From assembly GCA_015063685.1 (NCBI GenBank), contig SVTR01000005.1, forward strand, positions 14,729-78,728: a stretch of 64,000 nucleotides of DNA, given 5' to 3'. Numbering within the stretch: position 1 is the stretch's first letter; every line of letters begins with the position of its first letter. Made by a program: the position numbers and the translations under genes. The notes under the pieces are model-generated. The model had not been told where the DNA came from. It did not search any database and worked only from the letters and a program-made list of their open reading frames with translations. Of the stretch, positions 1 to 8,410 are shown in pieces. Source of the stretch: Oscillospiraceae bacterium. GTDB taxonomy: Bacteria > Bacillota > Clostridia > Oscillospirales > CAG-272.

Positions 1-96
1 TTCAAGTAAAAATAATATAGCAATTAAAAATGAGAAGCTCGATGAACTCGCCAAGCGAGTTCGGGGTTCAGAGCCCCCTCGTTTCCACCAAATAGA

Positions 97-122
97 AAAG
101 GCAGCCTTGGCTGTCTTTTTTG
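97..122 (+). terminator. Rho-independent terminator of the left (partial) repeat copy
   Basis: GGCAGCC-TT-GGCTGTC-type hairpin followed by a T-run. Equivalent to the terminator of the second copy, with one changed stem base. Confidence 0.75.
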
Positions 123-128
123 TTTGCC

Positions 129-281
129 AAACGCAGGGGGTGAGAACCCATGCTCGAGCTTCAAGTAAAAATAATATAGCAATTAAAAATGAGAAGCTCG
201 ATGAACTCGCCAAGCGAGTTCGGGGTTCAGAGCCCCCTCGTTTCCACCAAACAAAAAAGACAGCCTTGGCTGTCTTTTTTT
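129..281 (+). ncRNA. Candidate structured small RNA (complete copy of the tandem unit)
   Basis: The unit folds by eye into a closed multi-branch structure. P1 pairs 129-140 with 233-243 (one bulged C). An internal loop UGA/AGAG follows. P2 pairs GAACCC (144-149) with GGGTTC (223-228). P3 pairs 154-162 with 193-201 around a long A/T-rich loop. P4 pairs 203-209 with 215-221 around CCAAG. A rho-independent terminator follows at 253-281. The 3' part ends in TTTCCACCA, which recalls a tRNA or tmRNA end, but no matching 5' acceptor strand or canonical T-loop exists. I do not recognise the family. Structure and repetition are seen; the RNA function is inferred. Confidence 0.5.
253..281 (+). terminator. 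Rho-independent terminator of the second repeat copy
   Basis: AGACAGCC (258-265), TT loop, GGCTGTCT (268-275) and a run of T. Preceded by an A-run, so it could work in both directions. Confidence 0.85.
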
Positions 282-327
282 GTATAGTAAAACCACGCGT
301 TAAACGCGTGGTTTTACTATACAAAAA
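277..327. other. Near-perfect 24-bp inverted repeat with 3-nt loop
   Basis: The arms 277-300 and 304-327 are exact reverse complements around TAA (301-303). The outer five pairs are T/A runs and the core contains CCACGCGT/ACGCGTGG. It lies between the plus-strand repeat terminator and the minus-strand terminator of the following lipoprotein. Possibly a bidirectional terminator or a mobile-element end; function unknown. Confidence 0.8.
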
Positions 328-357
328 GGGCACCCACGTCAAAGCGCGGGTGCCCTT
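323..357 (-). terminator. Terminator of the lipoprotein gene ending at 372
   Basis: Arms AAGGGCACCC (326-335) and GGGTGCCCTT (348-357). Read on the minus strand, the hairpin is followed by TTTTTG. Confidence 0.85.
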
Positions 358-371
358 CCCTTTCGGGGTAA

Positions 372-3300
372 TCAGTTGTTATCGAAATTCAAGGTGTTGA
401 GAACCTTGCCGTCCTCGGTAATGACAGACAGCACGCAACCGGCCCAGAAGGTCTTGTTGTTCCAGTTGCAAGCGGCCAACTCAAGAGTGACCTCCTGACC
501 CGCAAACTGCTTCAAGAAGCCGTACTGCTTACCGCTGGAGCAATACAGGGTGACCTTGTTGCCATTGGCATCGGTCAGGTTGCAGTTGGTGTAGTAAGCG
601 GTCTCCTGGAAGTTGACAGTAGCCTTCACCACAAAGACGGTGGTGGAGTAGTCTACGGTGACGTCCAGATTATGGAAATCAGCCAGGGTCTTATCGGTGA
701 CAAAGTTGGAGTCATCATAGGCGTGGTTGCCGTAGTAGTTAGCCTCCACGGTAGCGCCGGTGATGGCGGTCTGGCCGGCGTGAGTACCACCCTGGTTGTT
801 GTGGAACTTGTCACGCTTACCCTTGATGACGATCTCCTGACCGATCTCTATCTCGGAGAAGATGCTTACGTCATTGACGACCACGGCGATCAGACCCGTC
901 TCGTCGATGAGGTAGAAGCCGTTGCGGTTGACCAGGGAGGGGCCAACAATACCCTTGACGGTCACTTCATCATTCAGCTGGGCATTGATAGCGTCCTGCA
1001 CGGTGCCTGCGTCCATACCTTCGGGAACGGCAACGGTGATCTTAATACTCTCGGTTGCGGTATATTCACCGTAGGTGACGGTGACGGTGACGGTAGCGGT
1101 GCCGCTCTTGAGGCATTCCATGACCAGCTTGACGTCCTGCTCGTTGAACTTCACAGCAGCCTCGTTGGAGGAGACATAGGAAACGGTAGCGTTCTCAAAG
1201 CCCAGAAGCTCAGAGGACACGGATGTGGGAACCTCCATGAGGGGGTTGCCTGTGTACTCAGTCTTGAAAAGATCCATGACGTGGTACTCCAGCACGTACT
1301 CGGGAGCCTTGGAGGTGTCGAAGGTGTAGTCCTCGTCAATGACGGCTACGGGGAGGAAACGGAAGGTGCAGGAAGTGCCGGTGGACTTGGCGTTCAGAGC
1401 GGTGATGTAGACGGTGCAGATCTTGCCGTCGAACTCACGGAGCCACTCAAAGTCGCCGCCGTTGCACTGGGAGTAGGTATAGTTGCCGGTCTCGCCGTCG
1501 ATGTCAAAGAAGTAGTAGTTGGTAAAGCCGTTACCGGGAACCTCCTTGACAAGGGCGTTGACCTTGAAGATCTGGGTGGTGATATTCTCGGTAACGGGGG
1601 TGTTCAAGAGCTCCTTGACGGTCATCTCGGTGACACCGTTGAAGTCGATCTCCGAAACCTGGTTGTCATTGGAGACCAGAATACAATCGGTGAGCTGGTT
1701 GCAGCCCTTGTAGCCAAACTTGTTAGCGCCCTCGATCTCGCTGTCCAGGATCCAGTAGTCCTTGGTGCCTGCGATCTCAACTCTGTTGCCGATGGCTACG
1801 CGCTGAGCGGCATCGCCGTCATAAACGTAGATGGAAGCGCCGTTATCAACCAGAATGAAACCGCTGGGCTTCATACCGGTGGCATAGGTGATACGAGCTA
1901 CCACGCCCGAGATCTTGAGGTTGGCGCCCTTCTCGGCGTCACGAGCCTCGGTGATGGTGGCGGGAGCATACTGGGAAACGTCGATATCGGACTGGTTGTT
2001 CTTGTACTCGATAAGGCGGGCGTTCTTGATCTCTTTGGTTCCGTTGTAATTCTGAAGAATGCAATGAACCAGAACCTCGTCGCCCTTGACGGGCTTGTAC
2101 TCAAACTGGGAGTAGCCGACAGAGCCATCCGCACCGTACATACCGTAGATAGAGATAGTGCCGGTCTCGTCGCCAATGATCATGGCGCCGTACTGACCGT
2201 TGGTCACGGTCTGAACGATACCGCGGACATAGTAACGGTCAGAAGTGACGTAGCCGGCTTCTTCGCCGCACAGAGCCAGAGCCTCGGCGACGGTGAAGAC
2301 CTTATTGGGGTCGAACGCACCGCAAACGGAGCATTTGCCGTCCACGTAGTTATGGCCGGCAGCCGCGACTTCGTCACCCTTGTAGGTGTCGCCGCAAGAA
2401 CAGGTGTAGGTGGTGTAGCCGCCAGCAGTACAGGTGGGCGCGGTAACAACGGTCTCGTAGCTATGGCCGGTAGCCGCGACTTCGTCACCCTTGTAGGTGT
2501 CGCCGCAGGAACAGGTGTAGGTGGTGTAGCCGCCCTCGGTGCAGGTGGGGGCGGTGACGACGGATTCGTAGCTATGGCCGGTAGCCGCTACCTCGTCACT
2601 TCTGTATGTTTCGCCGCAGGGGCAGGTATAGGTGGTGTATCCGACCTCCGTGCAGGTGGGGGCGGTGACGACGGACTCAAATTTATGCTCGTGGGGGGTA
2701 ACCACAACGGTGTACTCACGAAGGGTATGGATCTCGTCACCGATTTGAATCACGAACTTGACGTTGTGCTCGCCGACAGTGAACCAAGCAACCAAAAGCG
2801 CACCCTTGAAGCGGGATGCGTTGGAAGCCCCCAGCTGAGTGGCAACAGCCTTAACGTCATCGCCTGCGGCAACCGTATAGTCGGGATTGATGATGGGATC
2901 ACCGTTGTCGATGATATAACCGAACTTGAAGTCATCGGTGTTGAGCGCGACCCAACCCCAGTCGATCAAGTAAGGATAGTCACCCAGGGAATAATTGACG
3001 ACGCCGTTAAAATCGGTGTAGTGGCCGGGGGCAAAGATATCCGTGCCCTCGATCTTGTTGAACTCAATGTCGCCATAGTACATCTCGTCCTGGGAAACGT
3101 GGACGACGGCGGGATCCTCGGGAATTTCAGGTTCAACAGGAGCGGTTTCGGGTTCCTCGGTGGGAATCTCAGGCTCCTCAGTGGGAACTTCGGGTTCTTC
3201 GGTGGGAATCTCGGGCTCCTCAGTGGGGACTTCGGGTTCTTCGGTGGGAATCTCAGGTTCAGCAGTAGGAACCTCGGGATTGTCAGGATTAGTCTCATCG

Positions 3301-3614
3301 GCGACGGTTCCATCCACGACAGTCTCATCTGCGATAGTTTCGTCAGAGACAGTTTCGTCAGAGACAGTTTCACCGGCGACGGTTTCATCCTGAGCAGGAG
3401 CCTTGGTGTCCTCCGCAGGCTCAGTCGTCTCGGGGACGTCGGTTGCGGGATGAGTGACTGCTACGGTGGCATCCACAACCGTGGTCAGCTCACCGGTAGT
3501 CACGTCCGTATTGCCGGCCTCGTTGTTGCAAGAAACCAGAACCATGGTTACAAGCAAAGCAAGTGTCAGAACCAGCGTCAGCAAGTGGGCACGCTTCGGG
3601 AAATTCATCTTCAT
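372..3614 (-). CDS. Large repeat-rich surface lipoprotein with Cys-rich repeats and OB-fold-like domains
   Basis: About 1080 residues. I chose the ATG at 3614 because GAGAGG lies 4-5 nt upstream; an in-frame ATG 27 nt earlier has no such site. A lipobox ends in LVSC (Cys29), so the protein should be lipid-anchored outside the cell. After it come a Glu/Thr/Pro spacer of repeated EVPTEEPEIPTEEP units, a short domain, three near-identical 39-residue repeats with paired CxCG motifs (2343-2697), and then several domains reading like OB-folds (for example VRGIVQTV...GDETGTISIYG). OB-like domains of this kind occur in secreted nuclease-like and surface proteins, but no catalytic site was recognised. 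It is monocistronic, with its own promoter (3661-3689) and terminator. Function unknown; a surface-binding role is inference. Confidence 0.85.
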   Translation of the reverse strand: MKMNFPKRAHLLTLVLTLALLVTMVLVSCNNEAGNTDVTTGELTTVVDATVAVTHPATDVPETTEPAEDTKAPAQDETVAGETVSDETVSDETIADETVVDGTVADETNPDNPEVPTAEPEIPTEEPEVPTEEPEIPTEEPEVPTEEPEIPTEEPETAPVEPEIPEDPAVVHVSQDEMYYGDIEFNKIEGTDIFAPGHYTDFNGVVNYSLGDYPYLIDWGWVALNTDDFKFGYIIDNGDPIINPDYTVAAGDDVKAVATQLGASNASRFKGALLVAWFTVGEHNVKFVIQIGDEIHTLREYTVVVTPHEHKFESVVTAPTCTEVGYTTYTCPCGETYRSDEVAATGHSYESVVTAPTCTEGGYTTYTCSCGDTYKGDEVAATGHSYETVVTAPTCTAGGYTTYTCSCGDTYKGDEVAAAGHNYVDGKCSVCGAFDPNKVFTVAEALALCGEEAGYVTSDRYYVRGIVQTVTNGQYGAMIIGDETGTISIYGMYGADGSVGYSQFEYKPVKGDEVLVHCILQNYNGTKEIKNARLIEYKNNQSDIDVSQYAPATITEARDAEKGANLKISGVVARITYATGMKPSGFILVDNGASIYVYDGDAAQRVAIGNRVEIAGTKDYWILDSEIEGANKFGYKGCNQLTDCILVSNDNQVSEIDFNGVTEMTVKELLNTPVTENITTQIFKVNALVKEVPGNGFTNYYFFDIDGETGNYTYSQCNGGDFEWLREFDGKICTVYITALNAKSTGTSCTFRFLPVAVIDEDYTFDTSKAPEYVLEYHVMDLFKTEYTGNPLMEVPTSVSSELLGFENATVSYVSSNEAAVKFNEQDVKLVMECLKSGTATVTVTVTYGEYTATESIKITVAVPEGMDAGTVQDAINAQLNDEVTVKGIVGPSLVNRNGFYLIDETGLIAVVVNDVSIFSEIEIGQEIVIKGKRDKFHNNQGGTHAGQTAITGATVEANYYGNHAYDDSNFVTDKTLADFHNLDVTVDYSTTVFVVKATVNFQETAYYTNCNLTDANGNKVTLYCSSGKQYGFLKQFAGQEVTLELAACNWNNKTFWAGCVLSVITEDGKVLNTLNFDNN
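2343..2697 (-). repeat. Three tandem ~117-bp repeats encoding Cys-rich 39-residue units
   Basis: Units at about 2577-2697, 2460-2576 and 2343-2459 encode HSYESVVTAPTC, GYTTYTCSCG and a GDEVAATG-like end, with few differences. Each has one Cys in the PTC motif and a CxCG pair, suggesting a small disulfide- or metal-stabilised module. A partial fourth unit (CSVCG) follows in the protein. Confidence 0.85.
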
Positions 3615-3660
3615 TTTTACCTCTCTTCCGGATTTTGACATCCTTCAACATAATAACATT

Positions 3661-3689
3661 ATTATAGTCTTTTTTACCCGGGAAGTCAA
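3661..3689 (-). promoter_or_regulatory. Promoter of the repeat lipoprotein
   Basis: Minus strand: TTGACT (3684-3689), 17 bp, TATAAT (3661-3666), about 47 bp before the start codon. Confidence 0.75.
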
Positions 3690-3773
3690 TATATAAACTG
3701 CATGGTAATTTGCTGAGTACGCTTGAAATTTTAGCAAAAGTGCTTTCTTTCGCCGTCTCGCAAAATACAGAAA

Positions 3774-3806
3774 GGGGAGGGCTTGCCTATCATGGCAAAT
3801 CCTCCG
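3774..3806 (-). terminator. Probable terminator of the GH51 operon
   Basis: GGAGG(G)CTTGCC (3776-3787) pairs with GGCAAATCCTCC (3794-3805), with two mismatches. On the minus strand it is followed by CCTTTCTGTATTTT. The U-tract is weak. Confidence 0.5.
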
Positions 3807-3847
3807 CTTCCGAGAACATATTTTATGGGCAAATCATGCAGATGCTC

Positions 3848-5632
3848 TTATGAGATTCTTCGAAGTGTCAAGAAAGAAAGACTATGGCCCCCGACGCAAG
3901 GCGCTTGGCTCGCGGTCATTTCATATTCATTGCTATCAAAGCTATAGTCCTTCACCCGAATCTCTGTACAAGCAGAAGCGCCATAGTTTTCTACGTTCAA
4001 CTCCACGGGGTTGTCCTTGCGGTTGATGACCGACAGATACAGATGGTCGCCGTGGTCGGTACAGAGAATATCCAGCGCGGGGTTATCACTTTCGCAGGGG
4101 ATCACACGCCCCCCGCGGTGGCTTCCCATGAGGCGGAACATTTCTCCCGTGCTCTCCATACGGCATCGGTTGCCTTTGACAAAGATCATTCCCTCGTTGA
4201 CGGGCATGAAAAACTCAGCGCGGTCGATGCGATAGGTCTCCTTCCCTTTGGCGAGGAAATGGAACTGCAGGGCGTTGGAGAAAAGGAGAGCATTTGAGGA
4301 ATCCTTGCCCCAGGAGTAGTTCCACTCGTCTACGCAGATACGGATCTTTTCAAAGCAGTCGGCGTAGAGATCGTTTCGGTAGAAATTCAGACCGAAGCAC
4401 TCCCCGTCGGCGAAGTTGGACTCCAGCATCTCGCAGGTGGCCATGCCGTTGTCCCCTTGGGTGGCGTCGGGGAGGATGCCGATGTAGTCGTGGTAGGAGA
4501 CGTACTCAAAGTCACTTTGGAGGCGGTTCATGAAATCGTGTGCCCACTCGCGGTAGCCGTAGCCCCACGTGAGTCCAATGGCCACGGCGATGGTGGGATC
4601 GGCGGACTTCATGGCGGCGATCAGCTCGTCGGTGCGGGCGGCAGCAACGGCGCTGGGCTGGTATGCCCCGCCGAAAAAGTAGGCCTCGTTTCCCACGTAC
4701 CAAAGGCGAATGCCGAAGGGATCAAAGCCCAAAGCCTGCCGCTTGGCGCCGTACTCTGTGGCAGCGTCGCCGTTGCAGTACTCCACCAGTCGGCGGGCGT
4801 CCTCCCCATCCGAGAGGATGAGGCTGACGGTGAACTCCGGCTCGGCGTGAAGCTCCTTGCAGAGCATCACGAACTCGTTGAGTCCAATATCCAGGGTATC
4901 CTGATGGTAGGAGTCGCGGAAGAGGAACCACTTGGAGGAGCCGTCGGCGGGGGTGCGGTAGGCGGGATCCTTGAGGCTCTCCTTCCAGTCGAAGTGGTCC
5001 GCGGCGCAGCCTCCGGGGAAGCGGAGGGAGGTGGGACCGATGGCGCGGAGGGCTTCGATGACGTCCCGTCTCATGCCAAAGAAGTGGTCGGTGGGGAGGA
5101 GGGAGACCTCATAGACCGCAATATCCCCACTGACCTTGACCGTGAAGGTACCGCTATCCAGATCCTCACCGTCAAAGGTGAAGGATAAGGCTGTGCATGG
5201 CTGATCGGCGGCGGTAGCGGTGACGGTAAAAGTCTGCTCCTTCCCTGCCACGCCGAAGGTGACCGTGGCGGTATCGGTGTAGGCCTTGACCCAGATAGCG
5301 GCCTCGTAGGTATGCCCCTCCCGCAGGGCGATATCCGCCGAGGTTTGAGACATGGTGCCGTCTTTGAGGACAACAAAGTGACTATGGCACAGGCTCTCCT
5401 CGGGGCGATCGGTGACTCGCTCAAAGCCCTCACAGGCCCAGCCGTCTACGCCATCCACTCCCATGAAGAGCTTGCGGTTGTTCAGCATTTGGGCGGACAA
5501 ACCGCCGAAGAAGCCTCGACGGGTAATCTCCATGTTCACCCCGAAGATGCCGTCCTCCATGGGGTATCCGTGAACCTCCGTAGCGGGCCGAAGCCGGGAC
5601 ACGGTTTTGGGGAATGAAATTGATTGAAGCAT
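3848..5632 (-). CDS. GH51-type alpha-L-arabinofuranosidase, cytoplasmic
   Basis: 594 residues. Likely releases arabinose from arabino-oligosaccharides inside the cell; there is no signal peptide. Visible motifs are LRFPGG (about 203-208), the acid/base motif WYVGNE (Glu316) and the nucleophile motif VDEWN (Glu436), which together fit clan GH-A family 51. Between the N-terminal strand region and the barrel lies a beta-rich stretch (about 80-185), probably a carbohydrate-binding-like insert. A C-terminal beta domain follows the barrel. The start has AAGGA 9 nt upstream. It follows the second GH51 gene by 28 bp, so the two form an operon. Substrate range cannot be read from sequence. Confidence 0.85.
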   Translation of the reverse strand: MLQSISFPKTVSRLRPATEVHGYPMEDGIFGVNMEITRRGFFGGLSAQMLNNRKLFMGVDGVDGWACEGFERVTDRPEESLCHSHFVVLKDGTMSQTSADIALREGHTYEAAIWVKAYTDTATVTFGVAGKEQTFTVTATAADQPCTALSFTFDGEDLDSGTFTVKVSGDIAVYEVSLLPTDHFFGMRRDVIEALRAIGPTSLRFPGGCAADHFDWKESLKDPAYRTPADGSSKWFLFRDSYHQDTLDIGLNEFVMLCKELHAEPEFTVSLILSDGEDARRLVEYCNGDAATEYGAKRQALGFDPFGIRLWYVGNEAYFFGGAYQPSAVAAARTDELIAAMKSADPTIAVAIGLTWGYGYREWAHDFMNRLQSDFEYVSYHDYIGILPDATQGDNGMATCEMLESNFADGECFGLNFYRNDLYADCFEKIRICVDEWNYSWGKDSSNALLFSNALQFHFLAKGKETYRIDRAEFFMPVNEGMIFVKGNRCRMESTGEMFRLMGSHRGGRVIPCESDNPALDILCTDHGDHLYLSVINRKDNPVELNVENYGASACTEIRVKDYSFDSNEYEMTASQAPCVGGHSLSFLTLRRIS

Positions 5633-5660
5633 AAGTTTCGTTCCTTTTTATTTGATATCC

Positions 5661-7757
5661 TTAAAACCATTTTTTCTTCAAGGGAATGACAAGCTCCGCA
5701 AAGGACAGCGGGGGGATCTCTGCTTGGAGCTGTCCGTCTGACACAGCCAACGCGGCCTCAGTCTCCTTCACCTGCATATCTCCCAATCGGTTCATGGAAA
5801 GCAGACTTTCCGCCGCCAGGCGAATACCCTTGACTTTGCCGTCAGCCACAGGAAATGCGGTAAGATCGAGCACCGCTTCCCCGCTCTCCTTCGAACGGTT
5901 CAAAAGATTCAAGATCAAGGCCGTTCCCTCTTGGTTCATGGACAACTGTACCTGTACTGGATCCGCACGCTCGGGATGATAGTCTTCGATGATCAGGGTA
6001 CGATATGCCTCGGTGTGGGCAAAGCGGCGCATCATCATTCCGGCAGCCGTGGGGAATGCCCCTTCCTTTGGGGTCTCGATGACTGACTGGGCATGGGTAT
6101 TTGCCAAGTTATTGAAATTGATGAAATCGATATCCATGCCGTGTCTTTGCCACATCATGAGGGTGGCGGCGGCATCCAGTGCGTAGGACCACTTGGAGAA
6201 CATGAAGCACTTGTTCTGTCTGGTTTCCGAGCGGGGGACCATGTTGTAGACGTCCGCGCCGTTGAGGGGAAGCCATTCGGTGTTGCAGTAGCGGATGCTC
6301 GTTCCATGAGCCTCGTTGAACTTATGAAGGATGGCCAGCTTACGGATGAGATCCTCTTCCTCAAAGCCTCGGTCGGCCAAAAAGTCAATATCCATGCCCG
6401 CGATCTCCACCATGCGCTCCAACGCTTCGATGCTTGAGCAGTAGGAAATCATGCCAATCTTGATGGTGGGATCGACGGCCTTCATGGTGCGGGAATACAG
6501 CACACAGGTCTCGGCGTATTCCTCATCGGTGAACCAGCGGTGCATCTCGTTGTCCATCTCCCAGTACTTGACGTTGTAGGGCTTGACCCGACCGTTTGCG
6601 ATGCGGGCGCGGCCTCCCTCGGTGGTCTCGTCACCATTGCAATACTCCACCCAAGCGGCGGCCTCTCGCGCACCCTCCTCCTTGTCCATGAAGTGGGGGA
6701 GATCACGGCCGTGATACGCGGCGTAGAGGGTATTGTCGTTGGGGTCTCCGTTCAAAGACTCGGGAGGCACATAGTCGAAAAATCGCTTGAAGGGATGGAA
6801 CATATTGACACAGATCATGGATTCCGCCCCCACCGCCTCGGCGTAGGTAGCCAGCTCGTCGGTGCCGATGTCATTGTACTGGTAGCCGCCCCAGAAGTAG
6901 GAGTACATGGGTGGGCGGTACGAACCCACGCCGTCCCGCCAATTGTAGAAGGAGGCGAAGCAGCCGCCCGGCCAGCGAATGACCTTGGGGGACACGTATC
7001 TGCCCGCTTCTACCGCGCTTTTCTTAAAGCCGCGGATGGCATCCGAGGGGATCAGGGTGAAGTCGTCGCAGATGACGGTGGTATGAGGGGGCAGGAGGAG
7101 GGCGAAGGTGTAACGCCCTTCCGCGGGGACCTCAAATTTCGCGGTCACTTCGGTATAGGTGTCCCCCACCTCGCGCAGGGCGCAGGTCACCACGGGGTTT
7201 TCGATGGTGCCCTCCTCATAGATGGCAACCGTCAGCCACTCGCTACCCGTGATCCGCTTGATCTTCCCCTTAAACGTATAAGTCACGTTTGGAAAACAAT
7301 ATTTTCCGTCCTGAGCGAGGCCTCCAAGGGCATCGCTGTTATTTTCCACCTTCATGGCGTGGTCGCCATGGCAGGCGTCCTCGCAGTAGCCGATGCGTAC
7401 TTCGGCCGTGGGGGACTTTTCGATGACAAAGGTAGAATCATCCTCAATGAGCTGGTGCCCCGCCGTGCCGGGAAAAGCAAACCAGGCGTTATGCTCGTAT
7501 GAGGAATGATACCAATCGAAGACACGCCAATCCGTCTCGCATCTGGAGGAATGGTCGTTTTCATCCTCCAAAAGGTCGTACCACAGCTTATTGATCATAC
7601 GATAGGGATAAAAGGGCTCAAAGCTGCGGTTGAAGAACATTTCGGCTGCCATACCTTCTACCTGCAGACCGTAGCCCAGCTCAATAAAGTTGGATGCCAG
7701 CTTAGGACTGATGGGTGACGCATGATACCGCGTGGTTGCTTTTAAGAGCTTATTCAT
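5661..7757 (-). CDS. Second GH51-like glycoside hydrolase
   Basis: 698 residues, first gene of the two-gene operon. An N-terminal jelly-roll-like region (about 80-240) precedes a barrel with RWPGG (261-265), the acid/base motif YWEMDNE (Glu404) and a probable nucleophile in CNTEW (Glu494). The acid/base motif has DNE where the neighbour has GNE, and the nucleophile sits in NTEW instead of DEWN, so this is a divergent member, perhaps with another substrate. No signal peptide. AAGGAG lies upstream of the ATG. The pair probably completes breakdown of imported arabinose-containing glycans, though no sugar transporter is adjacent. Confidence 0.75.
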   Translation of the reverse strand: MNKLLKATTRYHASPISPKLASNFIELGYGLQVEGMAAEMFFNRSFEPFYPYRMINKLWYDLLEDENDHSSRCETDWRVFDWYHSSYEHNAWFAFPGTAGHQLIEDDSTFVIEKSPTAEVRIGYCEDACHGDHAMKVENNSDALGGLAQDGKYCFPNVTYTFKGKIKRITGSEWLTVAIYEEGTIENPVVTCALREVGDTYTEVTAKFEVPAEGRYTFALLLPPHTTVICDDFTLIPSDAIRGFKKSAVEAGRYVSPKVIRWPGGCFASFYNWRDGVGSYRPPMYSYFWGGYQYNDIGTDELATYAEAVGAESMICVNMFHPFKRFFDYVPPESLNGDPNDNTLYAAYHGRDLPHFMDKEEGAREAAAWVEYCNGDETTEGGRARIANGRVKPYNVKYWEMDNEMHRWFTDEEYAETCVLYSRTMKAVDPTIKIGMISYCSSIEALERMVEIAGMDIDFLADRGFEEEDLIRKLAILHKFNEAHGTSIRYCNTEWLPLNGADVYNMVPRSETRQNKCFMFSKWSYALDAAATLMMWQRHGMDIDFINFNNLANTHAQSVIETPKEGAFPTAAGMMMRRFAHTEAYRTLIIEDYHPERADPVQVQLSMNQEGTALILNLLNRSKESGEAVLDLTAFPVADGKVKGIRLAAESLLSMNRLGDMQVKETEAALAVSDGQLQAEIPPLSFAELVIPLKKKWF

Positions 7758-7957
7758 ACAACGTGTCTCCTTAAATTATCATTATTATATATGGAAGTTC
7801 CTCTTGCTTTTGGTAACGTCCTCCTCTCCCGACTATACATGATCGCCAAGAAAAGAGGGTAGGCTGAATACGGATACAGGCTTTTTTCGAAGCTACACCA
7901 AACTCTTTGCAGCTTATTTGATTGAGCTTCGTTATAATCACCGTACAAATCACTGTT

Positions 7958-7986
7958 ATTATAACATGATTTACTCATAATTGCAA
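7958..7986 (-). promoter_or_regulatory. Promoter of the GH51 operon
   Basis: Minus strand: TTGCAA (7981-7986), 17 bp, TATAAT (7958-7963). It leaves a leader of roughly 190 nt before the first GH51 gene, in which I see no clear regulatory fold. Confidence 0.65.
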
Positions 7987-8148
7987 CAAAATTTCAAAAT
8001 ACTTGCAAAAAAATCGTGTCGAATTTTCTCTGATACCCAATGTTGAAAATCCCTTTATTCATCAGTATATTCGGGATTTTCTGCAAGTCCGTCGACAAAA
8101 AATTCGCACATAATGAATGGCAAAAAGCAAATAAATTCAAAAAAAGAC

Positions 8149-8177
8149 TTGACAAAACACTCGTTTTTTAGTAGAAT
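8149..8177 (+). promoter_or_regulatory. Promoter of the opp operon
   Basis: TTGACA (8149-8154), 17 bp, TAGAAT (8172-8177). An overlapping TATAAT at 8177-8182 would give a 22-bp spacer and is less likely. Leader about 225 nt. Confidence 0.75.
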
Positions 8178-8266
8178 ATAATATACGTATGCGAGTATCA
8201 GACATCATCTGCGGAATAAATGTTGGGATTTTCTCCGACTTGTTAGAGCAGATGTGTTGATGATTG

Positions 8267-8332
8267 CACACGCAAAAGCGGGGTACCCCGCTTTTGCGTG
8301 TGGCTAAAGGCCGGCCTTTAGCCGCGTTTTTA
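8267..8332 (+). promoter_or_regulatory. Two tandem perfect palindromes in the opp leader (attenuator-like)
   Basis: 8267-8302 is a perfect 36-bp palindrome centred on GGGGTACCCC. It is directly followed by a perfect 22-bp palindrome (8303-8324) centred on GGCCGGCC, then GCGTTTTTA. Together they could act as an intrinsic terminator or attenuator between promoter and oppA. Upstream, CATCATCTGC (about 8204) is partly complementary to GCAGATGTGTTGATG (about 8248-8262), so an alternative fold is possible. No known riboswitch class was recognised. Confidence 0.65.
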
Positions 8333-8410
8333 CTGTTAAGGATATATGTCATGAAGCAACTTGATTGCCAGTGACCTATATTATAAAAAAATCTATGGAG
8401 GAAAACCAAG

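Larger units (their letters stand above)
1..281 (+). repeat. Tandem direct repeat, period 159 bp, of a terminator-ended unit
   Basis: Positions 1-92 are identical to 160-251, and similarity continues with a few changes through the following terminator (to 122 and 281). The left copy is cut by the window edge, so more copies may lie upstream. Each copy ends in a GC-rich hairpin plus T-run. The high identity suggests recent duplication or strong selection. No protein-coding potential is convincing here. Confidence 0.9.

Noticed and set aside
1..281. tRNA or tmRNA gene in the left-end repeat
   Set aside because: TTTCCACCA looks like a tRNA 3' end, but no GGAAACG-type 5' acceptor strand, D-arm or anticodon arm can be drawn, and the T-loop would read TTCAGAG rather than TTCRA.
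107..400. 97-codon plus-strand reading frame through the left-end repeats
   Set aside because: It runs through hairpins and terminators, has no ribosome site and no protein-like composition.
672..3638. 988-codon plus-strand frame opposite the repeat lipoprotein
   Set aside because: Mirror of a repeat-rich coding strand; no signal peptide or motifs, while the minus strand has RBS, lipobox, promoter and terminator.
7754..7978. 74-codon minus-strand frame upstream of the GH51 operon
   Set aside because: It covers the leader of the operon, starts at its -10 region and has no ribosome site.
8190..8410. Known riboswitch (T-box, SAM, lysine) in the opp leader
   Set aside because: None of the conserved cores, such as the T-box AGGGTGGNACCGCG, is present.
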